Notes: generated from the sequence alone by a model not told the origin. A DNA stretch of 64,000 nucleotides from Palsa-661 sp035535015 (GCA_035535015.1 DATLQU010000034.1:36951-100950); one strand, 5' to 3'; numbered from the stretch's first letter, positions 8,868 to 18,104 are shown. Numbers and translations: made by a program.

Positions 8868-9770
8868 ATGGCCGATCTCGTCTGGGTGTGGGTGGCCCCC
8901 CCGGGCTGGCCTGTTCCGCCCGTCGGGTGGTCTCCTCCCCCGCTCTGGCAACCGCCTCCGGACTGGCCCGTGCCTCCGGCCAACTGGCGCTACTGGATTC
9001 CTGTGGCCGTGCCCGTCACCAGTGCACCGCCGGTCAGCATTCGCGTCGAGGACGCCAGTCGGTCGAGCCTCGTCTGGGAGACCCGTTTCGTCCTGACCGC
9101 TTTCCTGCTCCCTGTCGTCATGAGCGCGGTGATCCTGTTCGTCCGCCACGTCCAGGGCGTGAACAGCATCCAGACCTTTACGGGGACGGTTCCCGGCCAT
9201 CCCGTCAGCAATCTCATCCTGGGCATCCTGAGCTACCTGGCCGTGGCCGCCCTGGTGCCCCTGGTGCTGCTTCTCCTGGCCCGCACCGGTCAACGCCCGT
9301 CGTCGCTCGGCCTCGGCCGGCCCCGCTGGGGTGCCGACGTCTGGCCCGCTCTCGGTCTGGTGGCCATGTCCTATCTGTCCGAACTCGTTCTCCTCATCCC
9401 CTTGACCGCCGTGGCCAGGAACCATTCGAAGATCGTCAACGCCGCCATGGTCGGCCACGTCCCCGCCTACTACGTGATCTACGGGCTGACCACGTCGGCC
9501 ACCACGGCCATCGCCGAGGAAATGGTGGTGAACGGCTACCTGATCACCCGACTCGAACAATTCGGGTGGACGCCGCAACGGGCTCTGATCCTCAGCCTGA
9601 CCCTGCGCACCAGTTACCACGTCTATTACGGAGTGGGCTTCCTGCTCACCATCCCCTTCGGCTATTTCGTCACGCGGTCCTTCCAGAAGCACCACCGACT
9701 CAATCGCTGCATCGCCGCCCACTTCATCTTCGACAGCATCCTTTTCACCATCGCCGTCCTCACGTCGTGA
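8868..9770 (+). CDS. CPBP-family intramembrane glutamic protease
   Basis: A 300-residue polytopic membrane protein with a Trp/Pro-rich cytoplasmic N-terminus ('PPGWPVPPVGW') and about seven hydrophobic segments after residue 65. The CPBP (CAAX protease/bacteriocin-processing, Abi) motifs are 'AIAEEMVVNGYL' (EExxxxx), 'RTSYHVYYG' and 'AAHFIFDS'. ATG 8868 follows a GGGGGG run with short spacing. Family members process prenylated or small secreted peptides, or act in self-immunity. No bacteriocin gene is nearby, so the role is open. Confidence 0.8.
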   Translation: MADLVWVWVAPPGWPVPPVGWSPPPLWQPPPDWPVPPANWRYWIPVAVPVTSAPPVSIRVEDASRSSLVWETRFVLTAFLLPVVMSAVILFVRHVQGVNSIQTFTGTVPGHPVSNLILGILSYLAVAALVPLVLLLLARTGQRPSSLGLGRPRWGADVWPALGLVAMSYLSELVLLIPLTAVARNHSKIVNAAMVGHVPAYYVIYGLTTSATTAIAEEMVVNGYLITRLEQFGWTPQRALILSLTLRTSYHVYYGVGFLLTIPFGYFVTRSFQKHHRLNRCIAAHFIFDSILFTIAVLTS

Positions 9771-9787
9771 CCGGGAGAGCCTCGGTA

Positions 9788-10072
9788 TCAGAGGTGTCCG
9801 GCGACGCGAGCCACGATCCAGAGCACGACGACGAGAGCAACGAGGACACCGACGGCGACGCCCACGAACCGGCGCAGACCGTGGGCCGGACGGCGCCGAG
9901 CGCGCCGACGGGCGACGCCCTGGGCGAACTGCCCGACGCCGACCATGCGCACAGGGCGGGCCCGTCCCCCGGTCTGGATCCGCCGGCCGCCCTGGCCCCG
10001 CACCGGCGGCAGGCGCCGCGACGCCGCCCGGCGCTGGCGCTGTTTGCGGTGACGGTCCCCGCCCGACGGCAC
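9788..10072 (-). CDS. Small basic protein with C-terminal membrane anchor
   Basis: A 94-residue frame with a very Arg-rich N-terminus and one strong hydrophobic segment at the C-terminus (FVGVAVGVLVALVVVLWIV), i.e. a tail-anchored layout. GTG 10072 lies two bases after the TrmO-like stop, which suggests translational coupling; an internal ATG at 9946 would give a 52-residue form. No family is recognised, and the composition is that of GC-rich random sequence apart from the membrane segment. Confidence 0.45.
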   Translation of the reverse strand: MPSGGDRHRKQRQRRAASRRLPPVRGQGGRRIQTGGRARPVRMVGVGQFAQGVARRRARRRPAHGLRRFVGVAVGVLVALVVVLWIVARVAGHL

Positions 10073-10074
10073 CG

Positions 10075-10551
10075 TCAGAAGTAGCCGGCCATCAGCTCGT
10101 GTGACCAGAGCGGCTGGCGGACGTCCCGGCGTGGCGCGAACTCGGCCATGTAGGGCTTGATGTCCACGACCGGGGTCCCGTCGATGGCATCGAGGGCCCG
10201 CACCTCGAGGGTGTGGCCCCGGACCGCCACCAGCTCACAGGTAGACAGTCCGAGCCGGTTGGGCCGGTCCTTGGCTCTCTGGGCGAAGATACCCACCTCG
10301 GGCCAGTCGGGATTCCCCCGGGGGCGACGCGTTGCGGTGAAGACGCCGTCGGGGTCGACACCGTGGAACGAGAAGATCACCTCGACGTGGCTGAACTCCT
10401 CCAATCCGGCCAGGGCCGACGCCCCGAATGGCGGGAGCAGGGTGATGGTGGCGACGACCTCGGCCCAGTCGTCGTCGATCGTCCGTAGCCGGCTCGAGGA
10501 CACGAGCCCGATCGGTCGGACCGGGAAGCTCTCGTCGTCGCAGCTGGTCAT
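10075..10551 (-). CDS. TrmO/TsaA (UPF0066)-family tRNA methyltransferase
   Basis: A 158-residue protein of the TsaA-like beta-barrel family, whose E. coli member TrmO uses S-adenosylmethionine to N6-methylate t6A37 of tRNA-Thr. Seen are 'PFGASALAGLEEFSHVEVIF', then 'RPRGNPDWPEVGIFAQRAKD', 'RPNRLGLSTCELV' and the end 'DIKPYMAEF'. This is the short form without the C-terminal domain of the 235-residue E. coli protein. I chose ATG 10551; sequence upstream of it in the same frame is not protein-like. The exact tRNA target is inferred from the family. Confidence 0.85.
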   Translation of the reverse strand: MTSCDDESFPVRPIGLVSSSRLRTIDDDWAEVVATITLLPPFGASALAGLEEFSHVEVIFSFHGVDPDGVFTATRRPRGNPDWPEVGIFAQRAKDRPNRLGLSTCELVAVRGHTLEVRALDAIDGTPVVDIKPYMAEFAPRRDVRQPLWSHELMAGYF

Positions 10552-10691
10552 GGTGGCAGTCTCGCACCGGTCGATGGCGAGGGCACTCCGGGCGGTCTCG
10601 CGCACCGGACTTGAGACGCCGCCCGTCCGGTGGAACGCTGCACCGGGACAGTCCGGCGACACGACCCGTCCGGTGACGAAAGGCTTCCACC

Positions 10692-11489
10692 ATGCAGATC
10701 TCCGGCTCGCACGTCCTCGTCACCGGCGCCTCGTCCGGGATCGGCGCCGCTCTGGCCCGCCGCCTGGCCCGGGCCGGTGCCACCGTCGGTATCGTGGCCC
10801 GCCGCGCCGACCGACTGGCCGAAGTCCTGGCCGACTGCCGAGAGTCGTCGCCCGCCTCCCGGATGTGGGTGGCGGACCTGGGGGACCTCGCCGACGCCGG
10901 CGCCGTCGCCGTCGAGGCGTGGGACGCCTTCGGACGTCTCGACTGCCTGGTCAACAACGCCGGCATTCCCATGCGCCGGCACACCACCAAGCTGGACGCC
11001 GAGACCCTCGAACGGGTCATGCGCGTCAACTTCCTGGCGCCGGCCCACATGACCATGGCCCTCCTGCCCCGCATGATCGAGCGCGGCACCGGCATGATCG
11101 TGAACGTCTCGAGCGTGGCCGGTCGCCTCGGTAACGCCAACGAGGCCGCCTATTCGGCCAGCAAGTTCGCCCTGTGCGGTTGGAGCGAGGCCATCGCCGT
11201 CGACCTCTGGAACTCCGGCATCGTCGTCCGCCTGGTGAACCCCGGCCCCATCGACACCGAGATCTGGGACCTCCCCGACAACGACGACCCGCTCTACTCA
11301 GGACCGAAGATCTCCCCCGACGAGATGGCCGAGGGCATCGTGGCCGCCATGGAAGGCGACAGCTTCGAACTCTACCTGCCCGATATGAAGGCCATCGTGG
11401 AGGCCAAGACCTCGAATCCCGATCCCTTCATCGCCGGCATGGCCGCCATGTTCCGTTCGGACACGAGCGAACCGAGCGGTCCGACGTGA
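10692..11489 (+). CDS. Short-chain dehydrogenase/reductase (SDR)
   Basis: A 265-residue classical SDR. The NAD(P)-binding motif TGASSGIG is at residues 11-18, followed by 'CLVNNAGIPM', the catalytic serine in 'IVNVSSVAG' and YSASK. A basic residue pair in 'VARRADRL' after the second strand suggests NADP preference. The substrate is not deducible. The stop overlaps the GTG of the decayed amine oxidase by 4 bases (11486-11489), so the two were once an operon. Confidence 0.88.
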   Translation: MQISGSHVLVTGASSGIGAALARRLARAGATVGIVARRADRLAEVLADCRESSPASRMWVADLGDLADAGAVAVEAWDAFGRLDCLVNNAGIPMRRHTTKLDAETLERVMRVNFLAPAHMTMALLPRMIERGTGMIVNVSSVAGRLGNANEAAYSASKFALCGWSEAIAVDLWNSGIVVRLVNPGPIDTEIWDLPDNDDPLYSGPKISPDEMAEGIVAAMEGDSFELYLPDMKAIVEAKTSNPDPFIAGMAAMFRSDTSEPSGPT

Positions 11490-11916
11490 CCGAGAGGCTC
11501 GACGCCGATGTCTGCGTCCTCGGAGCGCGAGACACCGGGCTCACCGTCGCGCTCCGGCTCCACCAACACGCGACGTCGGTGGTCGTCCTCGAAGCTCGGG
11601 ACCGCATCGGCGGCCGGATCTGGAATGAACCACTGGCCCACGGCACCCCCATCGACAGAGCAGGGCCATGGCTCGGCCCCCGCCACGATGCCATCTTCGG
11701 GCTCGCCCCGGAGGTCGCCGTACCCACCTGACAAGACCTGGGTCGTGCGCTCGCATCTCCCCGCCCACCGTCGCGTCTCCGACGAGCCCTCCTGGCGCCA
11801 CGCCGGTTTCAGCGGCCAGAGTGCCGATCGAGACCTCGACCCGGTCGCTCGGAGCCACCACCGGGGCCGTGCTCTGCGGTGAACGCGCCGCTTCGGAGAT
11901 CCTCGACCGGACCTAG
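11486..11916 (+). pseudogene. Remnant of flavin monoamine oxidase / FAD-dependent amine oxidoreductase
   Basis: The N-terminal FAD-binding region is recognisable ('DADVCVLGARDTGLTVAL', 'VVVLEARDRIGGRIWNEP', 'GPWLGPRHDAI') but stops at 11731. In another frame near 11820-11916 the C-terminal FAD-binding tail of the same family remains ('ETSTRSLGATTGAVLCGERA'). Intact members are about 450 residues, so most of the middle has been deleted and the frame broken. The Rossmann glycine motif is also degraded (GARDTG for GAGxxG). It is a pseudogene, formerly translated together with the preceding SDR. Confidence 0.75.
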
Positions 11917-11919
11917 GAT
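11914..11919 (+). promoter_or_regulatory. -10 element of leaderless SDR transcript
   Basis: TAGGAT, 6 bases before ATG 11926, with no Shine-Dalgarno sequence. The same hexamer and nearly the same spacing precede thiO. Confidence 0.5.
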
Positions 11920-11925
11920 CCGCTC

Positions 11926-12687
11926 ATGACCGACACCCTGGACGGAACAGTTGCGCTCGTGACCGGCGCCTCGAGCGGCATCGGTGAAGCCACGGCCTCC
12001 ATGCTGGCCGGTCGAGGTGCGGCCATGGCCCTGGTGGCTCGCCGCCGGGACCGGCTCGACACACTGGCGGCGGGCATCCGCCAGCGCGGTGGTACGGCCG
12101 TGGTCCTCGAGGCCGACGTCACCGACGAGCAGCAGGCCATCGACGCCGTGGCCCGTACCGTGGCCGAGCTCGGTCGTCTCGACATCCTGGTCAACAACGC
12201 CGGCGTCATGCTGCTCGGTCCGGTGGTCGACGCGCCGGTGACCGAATGGCAGCGGATGATCGAATTGAACGTTCTCGGCCTTCTCTACTGCGCCCACGCC
12301 GCTCTCCCCCACCTGCTGCGCGCCGCCGAGGACGGACCCCGCCGGGTGGCCGACATGGTGAACGTCAGCTCGGTGGCCGGCCGGGTGCCGCGCAGTGGCA
12401 GCGGCGTCTACAACCTCACCAAGCACGGCGTCGGGGCCTTCAGCGAGTCCCTGCGCCAGGAGATCACCGGGCGCCACGTGCGGGTCTCTCTGGTCGAGCC
12501 GGGGGCGACCTCCACCGAGTTGGCCGGCCACAACCGCCCGGAGGTGCTCGAGACCATGCGGACCCGTTTCGCCGGCATCGAGCGGATGGAGGCGAACGAC
12601 ATCGCCGACGCCATCACCTATATCGTCACCCGTCCCCGCCACGTCGCCGTCAACGAGATCCTGATCCGACCCACCGACCAGGAATAG
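11926..12687 (+). CDS. Short-chain dehydrogenase/reductase (SDR)
   Basis: A 253-residue classical SDR with TGASSGIG at residues 13-20, 'DILVNNAGVM', 'MVNVSSVAG' and the catalytic YNLTK. The end ('VAVNEILIRPTDQE') is typical of the YdfG/serine-dehydrogenase-like branch that acts on 3-hydroxy acids or small alcohols; that substrate guess is weak. ATG 11926 sits 6 bases after a TAGGAT -10. Confidence 0.88.
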   Translation: MTDTLDGTVALVTGASSGIGEATASMLAGRGAAMALVARRRDRLDTLAAGIRQRGGTAVVLEADVTDEQQAIDAVARTVAELGRLDILVNNAGVMLLGPVVDAPVTEWQRMIELNVLGLLYCAHAALPHLLRAAEDGPRRVADMVNVSSVAGRVPRSGSGVYNLTKHGVGAFSESLRQEITGRHVRVSLVEPGATSTELAGHNRPEVLETMRTRFAGIERMEANDIADAITYIVTRPRHVAVNEILIRPTDQE

Positions 12688-12728
12688 CGGTTGCCCCGTC
12701 TCGGTGGCCGCGGCCCGGTCGGCGCCGT

Positions 12729-13667
12729 TCAGGCCGCGGGCTGCAGGTCCAGGACGAACGACAGGAAATTCACCACGTCGGCCACGATCTGGCTCTGATC
12801 GGGGCTCTCCCCCGGCTGGTTCAGGGCGTGGCCGCCGCCGTGGACGACGACCAGTTGCACGGAATCACCGGCGCCCTTGAGGGCGCGGGCCAGCTCCTCG
12901 GACTGGGAGGGAAAGACGATGGCGTCGGCGTCGCCGTGCACGATCAGGAACGGGGGATCACCGGGAGCCACATAGTGGACGGGACCGGCGTCGGTGAGGA
13001 CCCCGGGAACAGCGGCGGCGGCCAGCGGACCCAGCAGCTTGACGAAGGTGTCCTTCACGAAACCGCTCGCTCCCGACGTGCTCATGCCGATGATGTCCGA
13101 TGGGCCCGACAGGTCGACCACCGCCTCCACCCGGCTCGACTGCTTCGGGTAGACACCCACGTCCCACCCGGCCGTCGGCCCCGCCGTACCCAGCAGGCCG
13201 GCCAACTGGCCCCCGGCGCTCTGACCCCAGACGCCGATCCGATCAGGGTCGACGTGCAGGGCGCGGGCGTTGGCCCGCAGGTAACGCACGGCGCACTTCA
13301 CGTCGATGATCTGGTCGGGCCACAGATTGTCGGGTCCGAGCCGGTAGTCGACACTCACCACCACGTCCCCGCGGGCGGTGAGGGCCGGACCGATCCGGTC
13401 GATGGCGAAACCTCCGGTACTCAGATCACCGGAGACCCAGTCGCCCCCGTGGATGTACAGCGCCGTGGATGCGTCACCGTGCAGGACGAGCGGCTCGGTG
13501 ATCCTCGCCTGCTCGTCGTTGCAGAACGTCACCACGGCCGACTGCCCGGCCGACAACGTCGGAACCGGCCCCACGCCGGGAAAGGGCCCCCGGCTGCACC
13601 CGGCCAGCAGGCCCGTCACCACCAGCACCCCACCGAACACGAGAGCGGTCCGGGGTGTCGTTCTCAC
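12729..13667 (-). CDS. Lipoprotein alpha/beta hydrolase (esterase)
   Basis: A 312-residue protein with signal peptide and lipobox (LLAGC, about residue 24), hence anchored outside the membrane. The hydrolase fold shows the oxyanion strand 'ALYIHGGDWVSG', the nucleophile elbow GQSAGG, the acid region 'LIVHGDADAIVFPSQ' and the histidine in 'VVVHGGGHAL'. This matches the carboxylesterase/BD-FAE-like group. The triad looks complete, so an active secreted esterase is likely. The gene is convergent with the SDR and about 110 bases from the next gene on its strand. Confidence 0.85.
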   Translation of the reverse strand: MRTTPRTALVFGGVLVVTGLLAGCSRGPFPGVGPVPTLSAGQSAVVTFCNDEQARITEPLVLHGDASTALYIHGGDWVSGDLSTGGFAIDRIGPALTARGDVVVSVDYRLGPDNLWPDQIIDVKCAVRYLRANARALHVDPDRIGVWGQSAGGQLAGLLGTAGPTAGWDVGVYPKQSSRVEAVVDLSGPSDIIGMSTSGASGFVKDTFVKLLGPLAAAAVPGVLTDAGPVHYVAPGDPPFLIVHGDADAIVFPSQSEELARALKGAGDSVQLVVVHGGGHALNQPGESPDQSQIVADVVNFLSFVLDLQPAA

Positions 13668-13781
13668 CCCGACATCATGGCCCCGGGGTCAGCAGGCGAG
13701 CGGTCACCCGGTCGGTCCCTCCTGGAGGGACCGACCGGGCCGGACCGCCGGACCGCCGGACGACGTGAGGCGACGGCCCGG

Positions 13782-15665
13782 TTAGGTGCCGGCCATTCCG
13801 ACGATGTTGCCGACGGCGACACCGAGACCGGGCAGCGACTTGTTGAACAGGGCGTCGCCGAAGGTGAATATCCCTCCGTCGGAGCCGGCCAGTGTGTAGC
13901 CGGCGCCGTCGGGCGTGGAGCCGATGCCCACGACGTTACGCACGTGGGCCCCGTCACCGGGTACCGAACCCAGATAGGCGGCGTCACCGAAGGAGAAGAC
14001 ACCGCCGTCGGACGCCACCAGCCAGTAGCCATGGCCGCTCGGCGTCGGAGCCAGGCCGACGACGGGGGCGTCGAGGTGCTGGCCGCCCATCGACCCCTTG
14101 AAGCTGGCGTCACCGAAGGAGAAGACACCGCCGTCGGACGCCACCAGCCAGTAGCCCAGGCCCGTGGAGGTGGGCACGATACCCACGACGTTGTTCACGT
14201 GGACGCCCATCCCCGGGAGCGAGCCGTGGTACGAGGCGTCGCCCAGGGCGAACACCCCGCCGTCGGAGCCGACCAGCCAGTAGCCGAGACCGTTGGTGGC
14301 GCCTTGGTCGGTGGTGGGGGTGGGGGCGAAGCCGACGATATTGCTCACATGGACACCGATCCCGGGCAGTGAGCCGTAGTAGTAGGCGTCACCGAAGCCG
14401 ATGATCCCGCCGTCGGCACCCACTTCCCAGTACCCGCCCCGGTCCCGGCTCGGTGCGATCCCGACGATGGGCTTCTGCAGGTGCAGTCCGGCGCCCGGCG
14501 CCGAGCCGTAATAGGCCCCGTTGCCGAAGGCGAAAGCGCCGCCGTCGGACCCGCCCAGCCAGTACCCGCCACCGGCGGTGGGCACGGTGAAGACGGCCGT
14601 CCCGCCGGTGGGCAAGGTGATGGTGTTGGCCCCGATGGTGGTGGTGGTCGCCCCTTTGCTCCAGATGCCCACCTTCTGGTTGACGATGGTGTTCCCGCTG
14701 ATCGAGGTGCCCGAGATGGTGGCCGCGTTGGCACCGGGGAATTGCTCGTCGATGAGGGCGATGGCGTCAGTCGACGGTGCCGCGTTGGCCGCGCCCCAGT
14801 TGTTTCCGTCCAGGGTGTTGTTGGTGATCGCCGTCGTGGCGATCGTGTCCTTGGGCGCATTGGCGTGGAGGGTTATTCCCGTCAGGAAGCTCTGGGTCAC
14901 CGTGTTGTGGTTGATGGTGGTGTCGGAGATGCTCGTACTGGCGGCGTTGTCGGCCACCACGATCTGGCCGATGTCAGGCCCGTGGGGACCGAAATGGCCG
15001 GCGGTGCCGGTGATGGTGTTGTCGTGCACATCTGTGCCGGTCACGCCGCCACCGGGATTGAAGGCCTCGATGATGATCCCGCAGCCCCCCGTGTTCCCGG
15101 TGAGGGTGTTCCCGGAAATGACGTTGTTGCTCGAGGTGACCGCCGATCCCGGCCCGGCATTGGGCGTCCCGGCGTCGACCGGACCGTTGTCGGCCAATCC
15201 GATCCCGCCGCCGTTGTTGTTCTTGATGGTGTTCCCCGAGACAGTGGCACCCGACACGCCGTCGAGGGCGACGGTGTGCTCATCGGGTATGGATTTGGCG
15301 GGATCGACCGAGTTGCCCTGAATGGTGTTGTTGCTGATGGTCAGCGAGGCCGCGCCCTCGGCCAGGATGGCCTCGTCGTTGGCCCCGCTGATGGTGGAAC
15401 CGGTGATGGTGACGCCCGATACGGCGACATAGACACCGACGTCACAGCCCGTGGCATCGATGGTCTGGGTGATCGTCTGATTGGTCGTCGCCACCACTTC
15501 GGCGCTCAGACCCGTTGCACCGACCGACGGGTTGGGGCAGGCGACCGCTCCCGCCGATGTTGCTCCCACCAGTCCGGTCAGTGTCACTGCTCCGGCCCCC
15601 AATACCAGACCCAGGCCGACGCGACTCACGGCGCGCCGGGCGTAGCGCAAACGACGTACGAGCAT
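13782..15665 (-). CDS. Secreted beta-helix protein with six C-terminal YWLVxSDGG repeats
   Basis: A 627-residue exported protein. GAGGAG lies before ATG 15665 and a signal peptide spans residues 1-40. Residues 60-360 form a right-handed parallel beta-helix (NosD/PbH1-like, many 'SGNTI', 'NNTI', 'HNTVTQ' turns). From about residue 365 come six 40-50 residue repeats of the form YW-x-V-x-SDGG-x-F-x-FGDA-x-Y-x-GS-x-PG, probably blades or solenoid units. Such repeats are common in secreted proteins of Acidimicrobiia-like genomes. A cell-surface or polysaccharide-binding role is plausible but unproven; no catalytic site is evident. Confidence 0.85.
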   Translation of the reverse strand: MLVRRLRYARRAVSRVGLGLVLGAGAVTLTGLVGATSAGAVACPNPSVGATGLSAEVVATTNQTITQTIDATGCDVGVYVAVSGVTITGSTISGANDEAILAEGAASLTISNNTIQGNSVDPAKSIPDEHTVALDGVSGATVSGNTIKNNNGGGIGLADNGPVDAGTPNAGPGSAVTSSNNVISGNTLTGNTGGCGIIIEAFNPGGGVTGTDVHDNTITGTAGHFGPHGPDIGQIVVADNAASTSISDTTINHNTVTQSFLTGITLHANAPKDTIATTAITNNTLDGNNWGAANAAPSTDAIALIDEQFPGANAATISGTSISGNTIVNQKVGIWSKGATTTTIGANTITLPTGGTAVFTVPTAGGGYWLGGSDGGAFAFGNGAYYGSAPGAGLHLQKPIVGIAPSRDRGGYWEVGADGGIIGFGDAYYYGSLPGIGVHVSNIVGFAPTPTTDQGATNGLGYWLVGSDGGVFALGDASYHGSLPGMGVHVNNVVGIVPTSTGLGYWLVASDGGVFSFGDASFKGSMGGQHLDAPVVGLAPTPSGHGYWLVASDGGVFSFGDAAYLGSVPGDGAHVRNVVGIGSTPDGAGYTLAGSDGGIFTFGDALFNKSLPGLGVAVGNIVGMAGT

Positions 15666-15999
15666 CAAGCACTCTCCTCTTTCACCATGTCCGGGCGCGC
15701 TCATCGAGAGCCTGCGGCACCGGCGATTGTCCGACGGCCAGAAGTCGAGCACCAATTGACTCCCGCGTCCAGAGCACCCCCGATTCTTTTCTTCCCCAGG
15801 AGCACAAGAAGCGTCTCCCCCGCAGCAGAACGATCGCCAGGTTTGGCGAATGTCACTCTGGGTAACGTCACCGAACGGACATGGACGTGTCCGGTCCGTG
15901 ACGGTACTGCCTCTCACGACAGAGCCCACCATGTCTCGCGCCTGGCACAATGAGCGTGGGCCGGCTCCACGCCGGAGCGGGCGGGGGACAGGAGGGTCC
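15666..15999. other. Divergent intergenic region
   Basis: About 330 bases between the beta-helix gene (leftwards) and an SDR (rightwards). It must hold both promoters. I see the two ribosome-binding sites (GAGGAG on the minus strand near 15678, GGAGG on the plus strand at 15991-15995) but no convincing RNA gene, riboswitch or repeat. Confidence 0.5.
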
Positions 16000-16833
16000 A
16001 TGCAAGAGCTTCGGGGAAAGGTGGCCGTCGTCACCGGCGGGGCCAGTGGCATCGGTCGGGCGGTGGCCGAGGCGGCGGCCGCCGCCGGCATGAAGATCGT
16101 CCTGGCCGACATCGAAGACGGAGCGCTCAAGGACACCGAGGCGACGTTCACCGCTTCGGGGGCCGACGTCGTGTCCGTGGTCACCGACGTCTCTGTCGGC
16201 GCGTCGGTCGAGGAACTGCGCGACAAGGCCCTGTCGCACTTCGGGGCTGTCCATCTGATCCACAACAACGCCGGTGTGGCCGTCGGCGGCCCCGTGTGGA
16301 CCGTCTCCGAGCCGGACTGGAGCTGGGTGCTGGGCGTCAACCTCTGGGGTGTGATCCATGGCATCCGGGCCTTCGTCCCCGTTCTCCTCGAACAGGGCGA
16401 GGGGCACGTCGTCAACACGGCGTCCCTGGCCGGACTCACATCGCCGGCCATGCTCGGGCCCTACAACGTCACCAAGCACTCCGTCGTCACCTTGTCGGAG
16501 ACCCTCTACCGCGATCTGGCCGCCTTCGGATCGCCGGTCGGTGTCTCGGTGCTGTGCCCGGGCTTCGTCCGCACCGGCATCGCCGAGTCGGACCGCAACC
16601 GACCCGACTGGGCTCCGGCGTCCACCCTGCCCGAGGGCGTCGAGTTCCAGGGGGTCGTGCGCAATCTGGTGGCCAGCGGCATTGCGCCGGCCGAGGTGGC
16701 CGATCAGGTCATCGACGCCGTCCGCCACAACCGCTTCTACATCATCACCCATCCCGACACGTTCGCCATGGTCGAGACCCGGCTACGCGACATCCTGGCC
16801 GAACGGAATCCGAGCGACGCCCCTATCGGTTGA
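16000..16833 (+). CDS. Short-chain dehydrogenase/reductase (SDR)
   Basis: A 277-residue SDR with TGGASGIG at residues 12-19, Asp-containing 'VLADIEDGAL' after strand 2 (NAD preference), 'LIHNNAGVAV', 'VVNTASLAGL' and the catalytic YNVTK. The pattern is that of the actinobacterial SDR group that includes many steroid and alcohol dehydrogenases. ATG 16000 follows GGAGG by 4 bases. The substrate is unknown. Confidence 0.88.
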   Translation: MQELRGKVAVVTGGASGIGRAVAEAAAAAGMKIVLADIEDGALKDTEATFTASGADVVSVVTDVSVGASVEELRDKALSHFGAVHLIHNNAGVAVGGPVWTVSEPDWSWVLGVNLWGVIHGIRAFVPVLLEQGEGHVVNTASLAGLTSPAMLGPYNVTKHSVVTLSETLYRDLAAFGSPVGVSVLCPGFVRTGIAESDRNRPDWAPASTLPEGVEFQGVVRNLVASGIAPAEVADQVIDAVRHNRFYIITHPDTFAMVETRLRDILAERNPSDAPIG

Positions 16834-16908
16834 CATCACACCCGGCGAGGCGACCGACCACCACCGCGCTACCGTCCACTCACCGACGCCAGACCAAGGA
16901 GTTCCCCC

Positions 16909-17685
16909 ATGCCCGAATTCTCGTCCTTCCCACCCGGGACCCCGTCATGGGTCGACCTCTCGACGCCCGACACCAAAGCCGCCGCCGCCTTCTACGGATC
17001 GGTCTTCGGGTGGTCGGCCACCGACATGGGGCCCGACGCCGGTGGGTACGCCATGTTCCAGAAGGACGGCGCCACCGTCGCCGGCCTCGGACCCACCCAC
17101 GCCGAGAGCCAACCGCCGGTCTGGACCACCTACATCGGCGTGATCGATGCCGAAGCCACCGTGGCCCGGGCCAAAGTGGCCGGCGCCACCGTCTTCATCG
17201 AGCCCATGAAGGTTCTCGATGCCGGATACATGGCCATGTTCGCCGACCCCACCGGTGCCGTCCTCGGTCTCTGGCAGCCCGGGCAGAACACGGGTGTCGA
17301 CGTGGCCAATGAACCGGGCGCCTGGTGTTGGAGCGAGCTCAACACCCGCGACACCGACAAGGCGTCCAGTTTCTATCGTCACGTCTTCGACTGGAGTGCG
17401 GCCAAGTCTGACGCCGAGGGCGTCGACTACGTCGAGTGGAAGCGCGACGACGGAGCCACGGTGGGCGGCATGTTGGAGATTCCGGCCATGGTGCCGGCGG
17501 AGGTTCCCGCCCACTGGCTCGTCTACTTCGCCGTGGACGACACCGACGCCACGGCGGCGGCGGCCAACCAGCTCGGTGCTGTCACCTTGGTGCCCCCCAC
17601 GGACATCGCTCCGGGCCGTTTCTGCATCCTGACCGATCCGGCCGGCGCCATGTTTGGCATCATCAAGATGGCGGCGGCGGGCTGA
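16909..17685 (+). CDS. Two-domain VOC (glyoxalase-like) protein
   Basis: A 258-residue protein made of two vicinal-oxygen-chelate domains (about 10-125 and 135-255), each starting with the family phrase (SWVDLSTPDTKAAAAFYGSV; WSELNTRDTDKASSFYRHVF) and ending with 'DPTGAVLGLWQ' or 'DPAGAMFGIIK'. This matches the actinobacterial hydroxylase CFP30B-like family of unknown reaction. AAGGAG lies 10 bases before ATG 16909. It may share a transcript with the SDR 75 bases upstream. Confidence 0.88.
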   Translation: MPEFSSFPPGTPSWVDLSTPDTKAAAAFYGSVFGWSATDMGPDAGGYAMFQKDGATVAGLGPTHAESQPPVWTTYIGVIDAEATVARAKVAGATVFIEPMKVLDAGYMAMFADPTGAVLGLWQPGQNTGVDVANEPGAWCWSELNTRDTDKASSFYRHVFDWSAAKSDAEGVDYVEWKRDDGATVGGMLEIPAMVPAEVPAHWLVYFAVDDTDATAAAANQLGAVTLVPPTDIAPGRFCILTDPAGAMFGIIKMAAAG

Positions 17686-17762
17686 ACCCGCCGGACACCA
17701 CGGGGACCGAGGCCTCCCCACACCGATCAGGGGTCGCACCGGTAGCGAGGGGAGAAACGACC

Positions 17763-18104
17763 GTGTTCCTCATATTCGGAATCAAGCGGATGGCGCGTCG
17801 GCTGGCCACCCTGTTCGCCCTTTGCGGCCACTGTGGTAGCCCGGCCGCTCAGGTGGTCGTACGCCGGAGCACCTGGTTCTCGCTCTTCTTCGTTCCCGTC
17901 ATCCCCCTCGGAACGAAGTACTTCACGACCTGCACACTCTGCGGTGTCACCACCAGGCTCGACAAGGACCGGGCCATGAAAATGGTGGCCTCGGCCGAAC
18001 AGCTGTCGGCCCGCTCGGCGGCGGCCCCGGTCACCGGCACCGGCACCGGCACCGAGCTCCAGACCGACGCACCGCCCCCACCTGCTCCTCCTCTGCAACC
18101 CTGA
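17763..18104 (+). CDS. Zinc-ribbon protein with hydrophobic loop (113 aa)
   Basis: A 113-residue protein with two CxxC pairs ('LCGHCGSPAAQ' near residue 21 and 'TCTLCGVTT' near 57) flanking a hydrophobic stretch ('FSLFFVPVIPLGTKYF'), which is the layout of small zinc-ribbon proteins found in many actinobacteria. The C-terminus is low-complexity (Thr-Gly repeats, Pro-rich). GTG 17763 follows GGGGAG by 8 bases. The function is unknown. Confidence 0.75.
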   Translation: MFLIFGIKRMARRLATLFALCGHCGSPAAQVVVRRSTWFSLFFVPVIPLGTKYFTTCTLCGVTTRLDKDRAMKMVASAEQLSARSAAAPVTGTGTGTELQTDAPPPPAPPLQP

